Shown piece after piece: positions 43,864 through 53,172 of a DNA stretch of 64,000 bases (its first letter is position 1; every line of letters begins with the position of its first letter). The notes beneath the pieces were generated by a model, which worked only from the letters and a program-made list of their open reading frames with translations, was not told where the DNA came from and searched no databases. This DNA comes from Prosthecobacter sp. Its GTDB lineage: Bacteria; Verrucomicrobiota; Verrucomicrobiia; Verrucomicrobiales; Verrucomicrobiaceae. The DNA lies in the NCBI GenBank assembly GCA_019186985.1, contig JABARQ010000022.1, positions 1 to 64,000 of the forward strand, in the 5' to 3' direction. A program made the translations under genes and the position numbers.

Positions 43864-45144
43864 ATGATTCAAAGCGCTCCCCTGTTCCTGGCGTTGAGAT
43901 ACCTGAGACCCCGGCGCTCCTTTGTGTCCGTCATCACCATCGTCTCCCTGCTCGGCGTGGCCATGGGCGTGATGATGATGATCGTCGTCCGGGCGGTCAT
44001 GGTGGGCTTTGAAGAGGACTTCCGGGACACTCTGATGGGCACCAAGCCCCACCTGATGCTCCATGCCCCCTCACCTTCCACGGACTGGCCACCCGTCCTG
44101 GACAAGGTCAAAAACATTCCAGGCGTCGTCTCCGCCGCACCCTGCGTCACCGGCTCCAATCTGTACCTGGCCAATGGCGACGCCCAGGCTGTCGCCCAGC
44201 TTTTTGCCATCCCACCCCTGGACGCCTCCCATCACCTCGGAAAAATCCGCCCCCATCTCCTGGCCGGCAGCCTGGAACTCATCGACGGCTCCCTGATCCT
44301 CACCGACCAGCAGCTCCAGCAACTGGACCTGCGCATCGGCGATGATGTCAGCGTCTATGCCGAAACCAACGTCAACGATGCCGTCCGGCAGTACAGCGAC
44401 GCCAATGAGCAGGACGACGAACAAAAACGTCAGGCCATCCTGGACAAGGTCAGCCTGCATCCCCTCAAGCTCCGCATCAGCGGCGCCCTCAGGTCCGACG
44501 CCGTCGGCCTGCTCGCCTGCGCCTCCCTGACCACCGGCCAGAACATTTTCCGGCTCGGCAGCGGAGTCAGCGGCATCGCCGTTGAACTGGATCATCCCGA
44601 GCAAGCCCAGGATCGGGCGGGGGACCTGGCCCGTGCCGCCCCCGGCTGGCGAGTGGAAACCTGGGCCGATGAGGAAAAGGCCCGGCTCGCGGCCATGAAG
44701 AACGAACAGACCATGATGCAGTTCGTGCTGTCCATCATCGCCCTGGTCGCCGCCTTTTCCGTGATGAACACCACCATCACCGTCACCACCCAGAAGCGAC
44801 GCGAGATCGGCATGCTCGCCGCCATCGGTGGCAGCGGACGCCAGATCATCAACGTCTTCCTCCTGCAGGCCGCCATTGTCGGCGTGGCAGGCACCGGGCT
44901 CGGCCTGGGAGGTGGTCTGCTGGTCCTCTGGCTGCGCAACGATCTGCGTGAATGGCTCGCCCTCGCCACCGGCGGCCAGGTTCATGCCGTCGAAGGCGTC
45001 TTCCTCTCCACCATCCCGGCCCGTGTCGATCCCGATCACCTGCTGATGACCTGCGCCTTTTCCATCACCCTCTGCCTTGTCGCCGGCTTCCTGCCCGCCT
45101 GGTTCGCCGCCCGGATGGAGCCCGCCCAGGCCCTGCGGGACTGA
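43864..45144 (+). CDS. ABC transporter permease, LolC/LolE (FtsX-like) family
   Basis: The 426-residue inner-membrane protein has the N-terminal LolC/E signature (LFLALRYLRPRRSFVSVITIVSLLGVAMGVMMMIVVRAVMVGFEEDF). It continues with a periplasmic MacB-like domain (about 45-270) and three C-terminal helices of the FtsX domain (MMQFVLSIIALVAAFSVMNTTITVTTQKRREIGMLAAIGGSGRQI). It should form the membrane part of the machine that releases lipoproteins to the outer membrane. The ATPase LolD is not next to it. Start: ATG at 43864, 30 bp after the tRNA. The frame is open through the tRNA, which cannot be coding. Confidence 0.87.
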   Translation: MIQSAPLFLALRYLRPRRSFVSVITIVSLLGVAMGVMMMIVVRAVMVGFEEDFRDTLMGTKPHLMLHAPSPSTDWPPVLDKVKNIPGVVSAAPCVTGSNLYLANGDAQAVAQLFAIPPLDASHHLGKIRPHLLAGSLELIDGSLILTDQQLQQLDLRIGDDVSVYAETNVNDAVRQYSDANEQDDEQKRQAILDKVSLHPLKLRISGALRSDAVGLLACASLTTGQNIFRLGSGVSGIAVELDHPEQAQDRAGDLARAAPGWRVETWADEEKARLAAMKNEQTMMQFVLSIIALVAAFSVMNTTITVTTQKRREIGMLAAIGGSGRQIINVFLLQAAIVGVAGTGLGLGGGLLVLWLRNDLREWLALATGGQVHAVEGVFLSTIPARVDPDHLLMTCAFSITLCLVAGFLPAWFAARMEPAQALRD

Positions 45145-45157
45145 AAAAGGAGGGAAT

Positions 45158-46360
45158 TTATTTCGCCTTCGCGGCGGTCTTGGGCCGGGTCGGCGGAAGC
45201 ACCTTCACGCCTGCGGCCTCCATCACCAGCTTCTGGAAGGCGTCCTTCGGCTTGCCGCTGTCGGGCACCAGGACGTTCTGCACCAGGAAAACCGTCACCA
45301 GGCCCCGTTCCGGATCAATCCAGCCGTTGGTGGCAAAAGCGCCGCCATGGCCAAAGCTGCCGACCGGCATGGCCGCGCAGGGACGCTGGGTTTCAGCATT
45401 GCACTGCCAGCCCACGGCGTAGGCCTGGGGCTTCCCCCCTGCCAGGACGGGCGTCGTCATGTCCTTCACCGCCTTCGCGGAAAGAATCCTCACCCCATCC
45501 AGTTCACCACCGCCGGCGATCATGGCGTAGAAACGCCCCATGTCCGCAGCCGTGGAAAACAGGCCTCCCGAAGGCTCCACCATGTGCGTCACGCTGGCAT
45601 CGCTGGTGACAAAGGGATTGTAGCCTGGCACCAGTTCACGCGTCTCCTCATCCATCTTGTAGGTCCGGGCGATCCTTGCCCGGTGTGCGTCGTCGGGATT
45701 GAACATCGTGTCATTCATGCCCAGCGGCTTGAGCACCTTCTCGCGCAGATAGTCCGCATACTTCATCCCGGAGACGACCTCCAAAATTCGCCCGGCCACG
45801 GTGGGTCCGAAACCATACTCGTAGCTGCTTCCCGGCTGGAAGGCCAGCGGTGCGCGCACCAGGGTCTCCACATAGGATTTGAGCGAAATGGCTCCGTCCG
45901 TCGGCTTGCGCGGCGGGAAGGCAATGCCCGCCGTGTGGCTGAGCAGCATCCGCAGCGTCACCGGCTTCTCCGGCGCGGAACCGTCCGCCAGCTTCATTTT
46001 GCCGAGCTCAGGCAGCCACTTCGAAGCCGGTTCATCCAGACCCAGCCTGCCTTCATCCACCAGTGTCATCACCGCCGTGGCGTTCACGGATTTCGTCATC
46101 GAGGCGATCCAGAACAGGGCATCCTTCTCCATCTTCCGACCCGCGCCGATGTCCGCCATGCCGACCGCCTCATGATGCACCACCCGGCCCTTTTCCATGA
46201 CCAGCGTCACGATGCCCGCCGCCTGCTTCACCGCCACCGCCTGCTCCATCGCCGGCCGGATGGCCTCCAGCCTGGAGGAATCGAGCGCATAACCAGAAAC
46301 AGCACAGAGGAGGGAAACCAGGAAAAGACGTCGGAACATCCTATGCAAACGCATCCGCAA
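45158..46360 (-). CDS. Secreted serine hydrolase, class C beta-lactamase/PBP family
   Basis: The 400-residue protein has a signal peptide (MFRRLFLVSLLCAVSGYA); the ATG at 46339 may be the true start. The nucleophile motif SMTK (SxxK) sits in FWIASMTKSVNATAVMTLVDEG. The second motif is YEYGFGP (Y-x-x form), and the third is HGG in FGHGGAFATNGWIDPERGL. It probably acts as an esterase or D-aminopeptidase-like enzyme in the periplasm, as most family members outside true beta-lactamases do. It converges with the permease gene, 13 bp apart. Confidence 0.88.
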   Translation of the reverse strand: MRMRLHRMFRRLFLVSLLCAVSGYALDSSRLEAIRPAMEQAVAVKQAAGIVTLVMEKGRVVHHEAVGMADIGAGRKMEKDALFWIASMTKSVNATAVMTLVDEGRLGLDEPASKWLPELGKMKLADGSAPEKPVTLRMLLSHTAGIAFPPRKPTDGAISLKSYVETLVRAPLAFQPGSSYEYGFGPTVAGRILEVVSGMKYADYLREKVLKPLGMNDTMFNPDDAHRARIARTYKMDEETRELVPGYNPFVTSDASVTHMVEPSGGLFSTAADMGRFYAMIAGGGELDGVRILSAKAVKDMTTPVLAGGKPQAYAVGWQCNAETQRPCAAMPVGSFGHGGAFATNGWIDPERGLVTVFLVQNVLVPDSGKPKDAFQKLVMEAAGVKVLPPTRPKTAAKAK

Positions 46361-46473
46361 GCGCTGCTGTTGCAGCCTTGCGCCCTTCCCGGGGCCCGGG
46401 CAACCATGCGGGCGGCATTCAGATTTCTTCCTGGAAGTCGGATCCCGTTCAAGATACCCCCCTGCAAAGCGCC

Positions 46474-47223
46474 ATGAATCCTGCTGCCCTCCTTGCGTAC
46501 CTCGCCCTGTCAGCCGTTTCAGCAGCAGCCGTCAGGGAACTGGAAGTCATCTTTCCCTACGAGATCGGCTCCGATCTCGCCAGCATCAGTGTTTTGGATC
46601 GCCAGGATGGTGCGATCTACAGGCACTTCTCGAAGTCTTCAGGCCGGAGAAAGACGCACTCCTTTGTGCTCACGGAACGCTGCTCGGACAACGTCGTGCT
46701 TTTCCTGGACGATCAGGCCTCTGCCTGGAGCTCGGTTCAGGTCCTCAAGACCGCAATCACCCGGGTGATGATTCCGGACCGTTTTCATCCAATTCAGCTG
46801 AGTCTGGAAGACGCCTGCCTGCAGCGGCTTGCTCATTTCAAAAAGGAGCCCTTTTGGGAGATCTACGACCTGTCGGCGGGTAGCTTAAACCCTTACTGTC
46901 GGCTCACGGCCCCGGCCGATGCCAGGCCGGCGGGCCGTGAGATCATCGCCCACGGACTGAACGCAGGGAAGCATGTTCTCATCCTGCGCAGCGAATTCAA
47001 CGGCAGCGCCCTTTTCACCCGGGAATTCCTGGTGCCTGACTCAGGCTGCACCTTCGAGGAACTGAAGGCATTGAGCAAAGCCAGGTCCAGCGCGCTGCTG
47101 AACCTCAAAATCCAGACATCTGACGAATCGTCAGGCCTCGTCAGCTTCATGTCGTGCATGGGGAAGCGCAGACCGAATCAATGGACCGTCCTTCAGGATG
47201 GGCGCGTCGTTCCGACCTACTGA
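46474..47223 (+). CDS. Secreted protein of unknown function
   Basis: The 249-residue product starts MNPAALLAYLALSAVSAAA, a signal peptide. The mature part begins VRELEVIFPYEIGSDLASISVLDRQDG and looks beta-rich with paired cysteines (ERCSDNVVLF, LEDACLQRL). I do not recognise the family. The ATG at 46474 is preferred to the longer open frame from 46378 because it places the signal peptide at the start. It is divergent from the serine hydrolase gene, 113 bp apart, and borders the repeat-rich block downstream. Confidence 0.65.
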   Translation: MNPAALLAYLALSAVSAAAVRELEVIFPYEIGSDLASISVLDRQDGAIYRHFSKSSGRRKTHSFVLTERCSDNVVLFLDDQASAWSSVQVLKTAITRVMIPDRFHPIQLSLEDACLQRLAHFKKEPFWEIYDLSAGSLNPYCRLTAPADARPAGREIIAHGLNAGKHVLILRSEFNGSALFTREFLVPDSGCTFEELKALSKARSSALLNLKIQTSDESSGLVSFMSCMGKRRPNQWTVLQDGRVVPTY

Positions 47224-47274
47224 CGACCCTTCTCTTTCCATCACTCACGCAGGCCTCACCCAGGTGCCGTGGCT

Positions 47275-47520
47275 GAGTCAGCGTCGATTCGGCGAAGCAA
47301 CGTAGCCCTTTCGCTCCGCAATCCGAGTGGAGGAAGATGGCCAGCCGCAGGCTGCCCGAAGCGTGAGCAATGCGAAACCAAGGAGCGGGCATCCGGCAGG
47401 CTCGACCGTTCACGAACTCCGAAAGTCCTTCCTGCCAGCGCAAGTCTTCTGCTCATCTTGCGGAGCAAGATGGCTACTTTGCTGACGCCAGCCTCGCTGC
47501 CTTTGGATGATTCGCACCTC
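47275..47520. repeat. Direct repeat R1, copy 1
   Basis: About 245 bp starting GAGTCAGCGTCGATTC, highly similar to 47895-48142. It contains a perfect hairpin: CATCTTGC at 47454-47461, GGA, GCAAGATG at 47465-47472. It does not encode a supported protein. Confidence 0.75.
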
Positions 47521-47580
47521 CCCAGGATGGCGATGTGAGACAACCTGGGTGCCATCGAATCGATGAACCCATCAAGCCCA

Positions 47581-47850
47581 CAGGTTCCTCAGGACCCCGA
47601 CGGGGTCCGGTCATGCAGCCCAGGAGTGGACGCGCAGCGGACTCTCCTGGGGAAAAGAGTGCATTCGCGGATCAGATGGCGGACCCCACCGGGGTCCCGT
47701 CAGAGGCGTGGCAAAGACGACGCGCGGCCACAGGGTTGATCGCTTGGACGGAATCCCGATGGGTTTCATGATCGAACGGGGATCGGGGATGATGCGGGGT
47801 TCCCAGGAGAGCACTCGCTCTCGCTCAACATTCCTGGGCTGCATGACCCA
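47581..47850. repeat. Palindromic segment between the two R1 copies
   Basis: It contains two perfect hairpins, GGACCCCG/CGGGGTCC at 47592-47608 and GGACCCC/GGGGTCC at 47681-47697. A longer imperfect inverted pair joins 47609-47653 (starting GGTCATGCAGCCCAGGA) to 47801-47848 (its reverse complement). It looks like a small non-autonomous element. No transposase is present. Confidence 0.6.
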
Positions 47851-47894
47851 AGCCCCTTGGGCTTGAACGTCCGCAGAGGAACGGCCTCATGAGT

Positions 47895-48142
47895 GAGTCA
47901 GCGTCGATTCAGCGAAGCAACGTCGCCCTTTCGCTCCACAAACCGCCCGGAGGGAGATGGCCAGCCTGAGGCTGCCTGAAGGGTGAGCAACGCGAAGCCA
48001 AGGAGCGGTCAATCCGGCAGGCTCGAGCGTTCACAAACCCCGAAAATCCTTCCTGCCAGCGCAAGTCTTCTGCTCATCTTGCGGAGCAAGATGGCTACTT
48101 TGCTGACGCCACACGCGCTGCCTGGGGATGATTCGTTGCCCC
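47895..48142. repeat. Direct repeat R1, copy 2
   Basis: The second copy of R1, in the same orientation, has its hairpin at 48075-48093. Its right edge coincides with the point where the gene remnant at 48150-48309 loses its expected sequence. Confidence 0.75.
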
Positions 48143-48149
48143 CTGGCAG

Positions 48150-48309
48150 GGGCAAGCTGCCCGTTGGTGATCAGCGCGGCATAAAGCTCACCGATCCGAC
48201 CGATGAGATGGCGCTGTTCCGTGGCTGGAACGCCCCAGCCAAGTTCGCGCTCAAGCCAGTTCATGGCCTCACCCAAGGACTGTATGATCTGAACTTGGGT
48301 GAGCGCCAT
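48150..48309 (-). pseudogene. 5' remnant of a small gene, cut at the repeat boundary
   Basis: The minus strand from ATG 48309 reads MALTQVQIIQSLGEAMNWLE, then HLIGRIGELYAALITNGQLA. This looks like a genuine N-terminus, resembling the start of DUF6998-type proteins (helical, 'IGRIGELYAAL..NG'), from memory only. After residue about 53 the frame runs into R1 sequence (RGQRIIPRQR...), which has no protein character. The start lies 16 bp after the lpd stop on the same strand, so it was once part of that transcription unit. Confidence 0.6.
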
Positions 48310-48325
48310 GGCTGGAGAACTTCAC

Positions 48326-49702
48326 TCACACATGAATCGGATGCCCCTTGGCCACTTCGGTGGCCTCCTTGACCATCTCGGACAGGGTCGGATGGGCGTG
48401 GATGGTGGCTTCAATCTCATCCCAGGTGGCCTCCAGATTCATGGCCAGGCCGATCTCGGCAACCAGCTCGGTGCACTCGCTGCCGACCATGTGGGCGCCG
48501 ATGATCTCGCCATGCGGCTCGCCGTAGAGGATCTTCACGAAACCTTCCGGCTCGCCTGCCGCCAGGGCCTTGCCGCTGGCCTGGTAGGGGAACTTGCCGA
48601 CCTTGAACTTCAGGCCCTTCTCCTTCGCCGCACGCTCGGTCAGGCCGATGCTGGCGACCTGCGGGTGGCAGTAGGTGCAGCCCGGGAAGGTGCCGACCTT
48701 CTTCGGCGTGTGCTTGGTGAACATGCCCTCCACGGCCTGCACGGCCTCGTAGCTGGCCACATGCGCGAGCCAGGGCGGCCCGATGATGTCGCCGGCGCCG
48801 TAGATGCCTTTGACGGAGGTCTGATAGCGGGCGTCGGTTTCCAGCCAGCCGCGGTCGCTGAGCTTCAGTTCCATGCCGCCGGGCAGAACCGGGGAGACGC
48901 CGATGGCGACCAGGGCCACCTCGGCCTCCAGGGTCTCATTGGCGGCGCCTTCAACGCTGATCTTCACGCCCTTGCCGTCCTCGGAGGTGCCGGTGATCTT
49001 GGTGTTGGTGAGGATGCGGATGCCGGCCTTGGACAGGCTCTTTTCCACCACCTGGCTGACCTCGGTGTCCTCCACCGGAAGGATGTTCGGCTGCATTTCG
49101 ACGACAGTCACCTTGGTGCCGTAGGCGTTGAAGAAGTAGGCGAACTCGATGCCGATGGCGCCGGCGCCGATGATGATCACGCTCTTCGGCTGCTTGGCCA
49201 GGGTGAGCGCCTCCTTGCTGCCGATCACGGTGGTGCCGTTGAAGGGGAAGCCGGGCATCGGACGGCTCTTCGCGCCGGTGGCGATGAGGATGTTGGCGGC
49301 CTCATGGGTCTCCTTCTTGCCGTCCGCAGCGGTCACCTCGACCTTGCCTGCGGCCGGGATGCCGGCGGTGCCGCGCAGATAGTCGACCTTGTTCTTCTTG
49401 AAGAGGAATTCGATGCCCTTGTTGAGCTTGTCGGAAACGCCACGGCTGCGGCCGATGACCTTGCTCCAGTCATATTCGAGGCCGCTGATCTTCAGGCCAA
49501 ACTCCTCGGCGCGATGGGAAAGCGTGTGGTAAAGCTCGGCGTTCTTCAGCAGGGCCTTGGTGGGAATGCAGCCCCAGTTCAGGCAGGTGCCCCCGGCACG
49601 GTCGTTTTCGACGCAGGCCACTTTCTTGCCAAGTTGAGCTGCGCGGATGGCTCCGACGTAGCCCGCAGGCCCGCCGCCGATGACGATGAGGTCGTAGTTC
49701 AT
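48326..49702 (-). CDS. lpdA: Dihydrolipoyl dehydrogenase (E3)
   Basis: The flavoenzyme reoxidises dihydrolipoamide in 2-oxoacid dehydrogenase and glycine-cleavage complexes. Motifs: FAD-binding YDLIVIGGGPAGYVGAI, redox-active disulfide GGTCLNWGCIPTK, NAD-binding SVIIIGAGAIGIEFAYFF, second FAD region IYGAGDIIG, and C-terminal catalytic HAHPTLSE. ATG 49702 (MNYDLIVIGGG) gives 458 residues, the normal length; the frame is open to 49756 but that stretch has no family match. No E1 or E2 gene is adjacent, so the complex partners lie elsewhere. A gene remnant follows it. Confidence 0.95.
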   Translation of the reverse strand: MNYDLIVIGGGPAGYVGAIRAAQLGKKVACVENDRAGGTCLNWGCIPTKALLKNAELYHTLSHRAEEFGLKISGLEYDWSKVIGRSRGVSDKLNKGIEFLFKKNKVDYLRGTAGIPAAGKVEVTAADGKKETHEAANILIATGAKSRPMPGFPFNGTTVIGSKEALTLAKQPKSVIIIGAGAIGIEFAYFFNAYGTKVTVVEMQPNILPVEDTEVSQVVEKSLSKAGIRILTNTKITGTSEDGKGVKISVEGAANETLEAEVALVAIGVSPVLPGGMELKLSDRGWLETDARYQTSVKGIYGAGDIIGPPWLAHVASYEAVQAVEGMFTKHTPKKVGTFPGCTYCHPQVASIGLTERAAKEKGLKFKVGKFPYQASGKALAAGEPEGFVKILYGEPHGEIIGAHMVGSECTELVAEIGLAMNLEATWDEIEATIHAHPTLSEMVKEATEVAKGHPIHV

Positions 49703-49770
49703 GTGTTTTTGGGGGAAAGGAAGCCGGAGAAAAGCGCAGGGGGGTGGCCAGTTCAACCGGGGATTGGCGC

Positions 49771-50499
49771 TCAGTCCTGGGTTTGCAGCACCCGAAACTT
49801 GCCCGGGGACATGCCGGTATAACGGCTGAAATGCCGGGTGAAGGCGCTTTGATCACACCAGCCGGTCTGCAGGGCGATCTCGCCCAGGCTCAGGTCCGTC
49901 TGGCGCAGAAGCCGGGTGGCCTCGTCCAGCCGCAGCTTGTGCAGAAGCTGCAGAGGGCTCATCTGGAAGAGCTTTTTCACCCGCTGCTCGAACTGATGCA
50001 CGCTCAGCCCGGCCCGGGTGGCGATGTCCTCGATCCGCAACCCCTCGGCAAACCTGGCCTGCATGAAGCGCAGCGCGGCCGCCAGCTCGGCAAAACCCGT
50101 CGCCTTGTCGCCCGGCGCGTTGAGGTCGCGGGAGACGCCCGTCACGCCCAGGATCCGGCCCTGGCGGTCGCGCAGCGGATGTTTCGTCGTCAGGCACCAG
50201 CCGGCCTTGCCCCCGGGGTAGATGTGCAGCTCAAGCTGATGCTCCACCGGCTTGCCAGTCTTCAGCACCGCTTCATCCTGCCTGGCATAACTGGCGGCCA
50301 GCACCGCCGGAAACACCTCGGAGGGCCGTTTGCCCAGAAGCCGGGTCTTGTCACCCACGGCGCAGCGGTCCGCCAGGGTCTGGTTCACCGTCACATAGCG
50401 GCCGTGATGATCCTTGATGAAAAAAACCACGTCCGGCAGCGCGTCAAAGAGCGCCTCCATCGGGGCGAGCGCAGCAAAGGGATCGTCGTGGGCCGGCAT
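49771..50499 (-). CDS. AraC-family transcriptional regulator with PAS sensor domain
   Basis: Residues about 15-125 form a PAS domain (FDALPDVVFFIKDHHGRYVTVNQTLADRC, then TTKHPLRDRQGRILGVTGVSRDL). The C-terminal 100 residues are an AraC DNA-binding domain with two helix-turn-helices (IATRAGLSVHQFEQRVKKLF; LSLGEIALQTGWCDQSAFTRHFSRYTGMSP). The chosen start is ATG 50499 (MPAHDDPF). It is divergent from the DapA-family gene, 72 bp apart, and so is probably its regulator. This PAS-AraC type is common beside sugar or amino-acid catabolic genes; the ligand is unknown. Confidence 0.88.
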   Translation of the reverse strand: MPAHDDPFAALAPMEALFDALPDVVFFIKDHHGRYVTVNQTLADRCAVGDKTRLLGKRPSEVFPAVLAASYARQDEAVLKTGKPVEHQLELHIYPGGKAGWCLTTKHPLRDRQGRILGVTGVSRDLNAPGDKATGFAELAAALRFMQARFAEGLRIEDIATRAGLSVHQFEQRVKKLFQMSPLQLLHKLRLDEATRLLRQTDLSLGEIALQTGWCDQSAFTRHFSRYTGMSPGKFRVLQTQD

Positions 50500-50571
50500 T
50501 TTGGCTGAATTGGCAGACCCCGGGCGAAAAAGCAATCAAGACCCTCCCACCCCCGAACCTACTTTGCGTCC

Positions 50572-51474
50572 ATGGCCTCTCCCCTGCCCCGTTGGTCCGG
50601 CGTCTTCCCCGCCGTCGTCACCCAGATGCACCCCGACCAGTCGCTCGACCTCGACGGCTCCGCCCGGCATTTCGAGGCGCTGATCGAATCCGGGGTCGCC
50701 GGGCTCATTGTCTGTGGTTCGCTGGGGGAGAACCAGTGCCTTCAGCCGGAGGAAAAGCGCGCCGTGCTGAAGTGCGCCGTGGAGACCGCCGCCGGCCGCG
50801 TGCCCGTGCTGAGCGGCGTCGCGGAAATGAGCACCCGCGCCGCCATCGACTACCTGCACGACGGCGAAAGGCTGGGTGCCGCCGGCTTCATGATCATGCC
50901 GCCGATGGTCTACAAGTCCGACGCCCGCGAAACCGAGCACTGGTTCCGCACCCTGGCCGCCGCCACCCCCCTGCCCTGGATGCTCTACAACAACCCCGTC
51001 GGCTACCACACCGACGTCACCCCGGAGATGTTCGCCCGGCTGGCGGACGTGGAAAACCTGACATCCATCAAGGAAAGCAGCGCCAACCCGCGCCGCATCA
51101 CCGAGCTGCGCAACCTGGTCGGCGACCGCTACCAGCTCTTCACCGGCGTGGACGACCTCATCCTTGAATGCAGCATCCTGGGCATCGACGGCTGGGTTGC
51201 AGGCAGCGGCATCGCCTTCCCGAAGGAAAACCAGCGCCTGTGGGAGCTGACCCGCCAGGGCCGCTGGGACGAGGCGCGCACGCTTTACCGCTGGGCGCAG
51301 CCCCTGATGAAGCTCGACACCCACCTGCATTTTGTCCAATACATCAAGCTGCTCTGCCAGGAGGCCGGGCTCGGCCGTGAATGGGTGCGCGAGCCACGCC
51401 TGCCGCTGGCGGGGGAGGAACGCGGGCAGGTGCTGAAGATCATCCGCGAAGCCCTGGCCGTCCGTCCTGGTTAG
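50572..51474 (+). CDS. Dihydrodipicolinate synthase (DapA)/N-acetylneuraminate lyase family protein
   Basis: The 300-residue TIM-barrel class I aldolase has GVFPAVVTQMHPDQSLDLDG, the phosphate/carboxylate-binding CGSLGENQCL, the catalytic tyrosine in MLYNNPVGYHTD, and the Schiff-base lysine in LTSIKESSANPRR. The typical 'GTTGE' of DapA is 'CGSLGE' here, which favours a catabolic lyase (for example of a hydroxyproline or sugar-acid pathway) over lysine synthesis. Divergence from a PAS-AraC regulator supports an inducible catabolic role. The substrate remains undecided. Confidence 0.85.
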   Translation: MASPLPRWSGVFPAVVTQMHPDQSLDLDGSARHFEALIESGVAGLIVCGSLGENQCLQPEEKRAVLKCAVETAAGRVPVLSGVAEMSTRAAIDYLHDGERLGAAGFMIMPPMVYKSDARETEHWFRTLAAATPLPWMLYNNPVGYHTDVTPEMFARLADVENLTSIKESSANPRRITELRNLVGDRYQLFTGVDDLILECSILGIDGWVAGSGIAFPKENQRLWELTRQGRWDEARTLYRWAQPLMKLDTHLHFVQYIKLLCQEAGLGREWVREPRLPLAGEERGQVLKIIREALAVRPG

Positions 51475-51567
51475 GTCGCAGGGGCGGCTGGAAACCCCTC
51501 AGCAAGGCGCCACGACCCGTGTTTGCGTTTGTCGACGCCCCGTGACACTCTCCAGACCTCCCTTTCC

Positions 51568-53172
51568 ATGATCGAGTTCGATTTCATCATCGTCGGCAGC
51601 GGTGCCGCCGGCCTCAGCGCCGCCCTGCATGCCAGCGACCACGGCCGCGTGGCCATCCTCACCAAGCGCGGCGCCCTCGATTCCAACTCCAACTGGGCCC
51701 AGGGCGGCATCGCCTGCGTCACCAGCGAGCAGGACAGCGTGGAGCAGCATGTCAGCGACACCCTCATCGCCGGGGCGGGGCTCTGCCAGGAGGACGCCGT
51801 CCGCACCATCGTCACCGAAGGGCCCGCCCGCATCGCCGAACTGGTGAAATGGGGAGTCAGCTTTGACCAGCGCGAGGCCGCCGACGGCCACCTGGAGTTC
51901 GACCTGACCAAGGAGGGCGGCCATTCCCGCCGACGCGTGCTGCACGCCGCCGACGCCACCGGCCGAGAGCTGACGGAGAAGCTGCTCACCGCCGTCCGCG
52001 AGCGCAGCAACATCACGGTCTACGAGAATCATTTCGCCATCGACGTCATCACCACGGGCAAGCTGGGCTACGTCTCCGAAGACCGCGTGCTGGGGTTGTA
52101 TGTGCTCAATGAGGAGAGCCATGAGGTCGTCACCATGCGCAGCGACCGCGTCATCCTCGCCACCGGCGGCTGCGGCAGGGTCTATCTTTACACCACCAAT
52201 CCCCGGGTTGCGACCGGCGACGGTGTGGCCATGGCCTGGCGGGCCGGTGCCAGCGTGGCCAACATGGAGTTCATCCAGTTCCACCCCACCTGTCTGTATC
52301 ACCCGGAAAAGCGGTCCTTCCTCATCACCGAAGCCATGCGTGGCGAAGGCGCCCGCCTGATCGGGGCCGACGGCAAGGAGTTCATGCCGCGCTTTGACCC
52401 GCGCGGCTCCCTGGCCCCCCGCGACATCGTCGCCCGCGCCATCGACCACGAGATCAAACGCACCGGCGGCCCCTGCGTTTACCTCGACATCTCGCACAAG
52501 CCCGCTGACTTCATCATCAGCCACTTCCCCAACATCCACAAAGCCTGCCTGGAGGTGGACATCGACATCACCCGGCAGCCCATCCCGGTCGTCCCGGCCG
52601 CGCATTACCAGTGCGGCGGCGTGGTCACCGACATCAACGGCGCCACCCGCGTCCGCGGCCTCTGCGCCGTCGGCGAAGTCGGCTGCACCGGCCTGCACGG
52701 CGCCAACCGCCTGGCCTCCAACTCCCTGCTCGAATGCCTCGTCATCTCCCACCGCGCCGTCGAGCACATGCTGCGCAAGATGCCCGTCGGCAAATCGCAT
52801 GAGCAGGCCTACCCCATCCCGCCCTGGCAGAGCGGCGAAGCCGTGGACAACGACGAACTCGTGGTCATCTACCACAACTGGGACGAGATCCGCCGCCTCA
52901 TGTGGGACTACGTCTCCATCGTCCGCACCAGCAAACGCCTCCAGCGCGCCGCCGCCCGCCTGCGCAACCTCAGGCGCGAGGTCCAGGAGTTCTACTGGAA
53001 CTTCCGCATCACCAGCGAGCTGCTGGAACTGCGCAACCTGGTGGAAACCGCCTCCCTCATCGTCGAATGCGCCATCCGCCGCCATGAAAGCCGCGGCCTG
53101 CACTACACTCTCGACTACCCGGAAAAAGACGAGTCCCACACACCTGCTGACACCGTCCTGAGGCGTTTTTGA
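51568..53172 (+). CDS. nadB: L-aspartate oxidase
   Basis: It oxidises L-aspartate to iminoaspartate, the first step of NAD synthesis. The FAD motif is FIIVGSGAAGLSAALHA. Family stretches include SNWAQGGIACV, GGHSRRRVLHAADATGRE, EFIQFHPTCLYHP, FLITEAMRGEGARL, DPRGSLAPRDIVARAID, and ALVGEVGCTGLHGANRLASNSLLE-like residues near 380. The start ATG 51568 (MIEFDFIIVGSG) gives 534 residues, normal for NadB; the frame is open from 51523. nadA and nadC are not adjacent. Confidence 0.93.
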   Translation: MIEFDFIIVGSGAAGLSAALHASDHGRVAILTKRGALDSNSNWAQGGIACVTSEQDSVEQHVSDTLIAGAGLCQEDAVRTIVTEGPARIAELVKWGVSFDQREAADGHLEFDLTKEGGHSRRRVLHAADATGRELTEKLLTAVRERSNITVYENHFAIDVITTGKLGYVSEDRVLGLYVLNEESHEVVTMRSDRVILATGGCGRVYLYTTNPRVATGDGVAMAWRAGASVANMEFIQFHPTCLYHPEKRSFLITEAMRGEGARLIGADGKEFMPRFDPRGSLAPRDIVARAIDHEIKRTGGPCVYLDISHKPADFIISHFPNIHKACLEVDIDITRQPIPVVPAAHYQCGGVVTDINGATRVRGLCAVGEVGCTGLHGANRLASNSLLECLVISHRAVEHMLRKMPVGKSHEQAYPIPPWQSGEAVDNDELVVIYHNWDEIRRLMWDYVSIVRTSKRLQRAAARLRNLRREVQEFYWNFRITSELLELRNLVETASLIVECAIRRHESRGLHYTLDYPEKDESHTPADTVLRRF

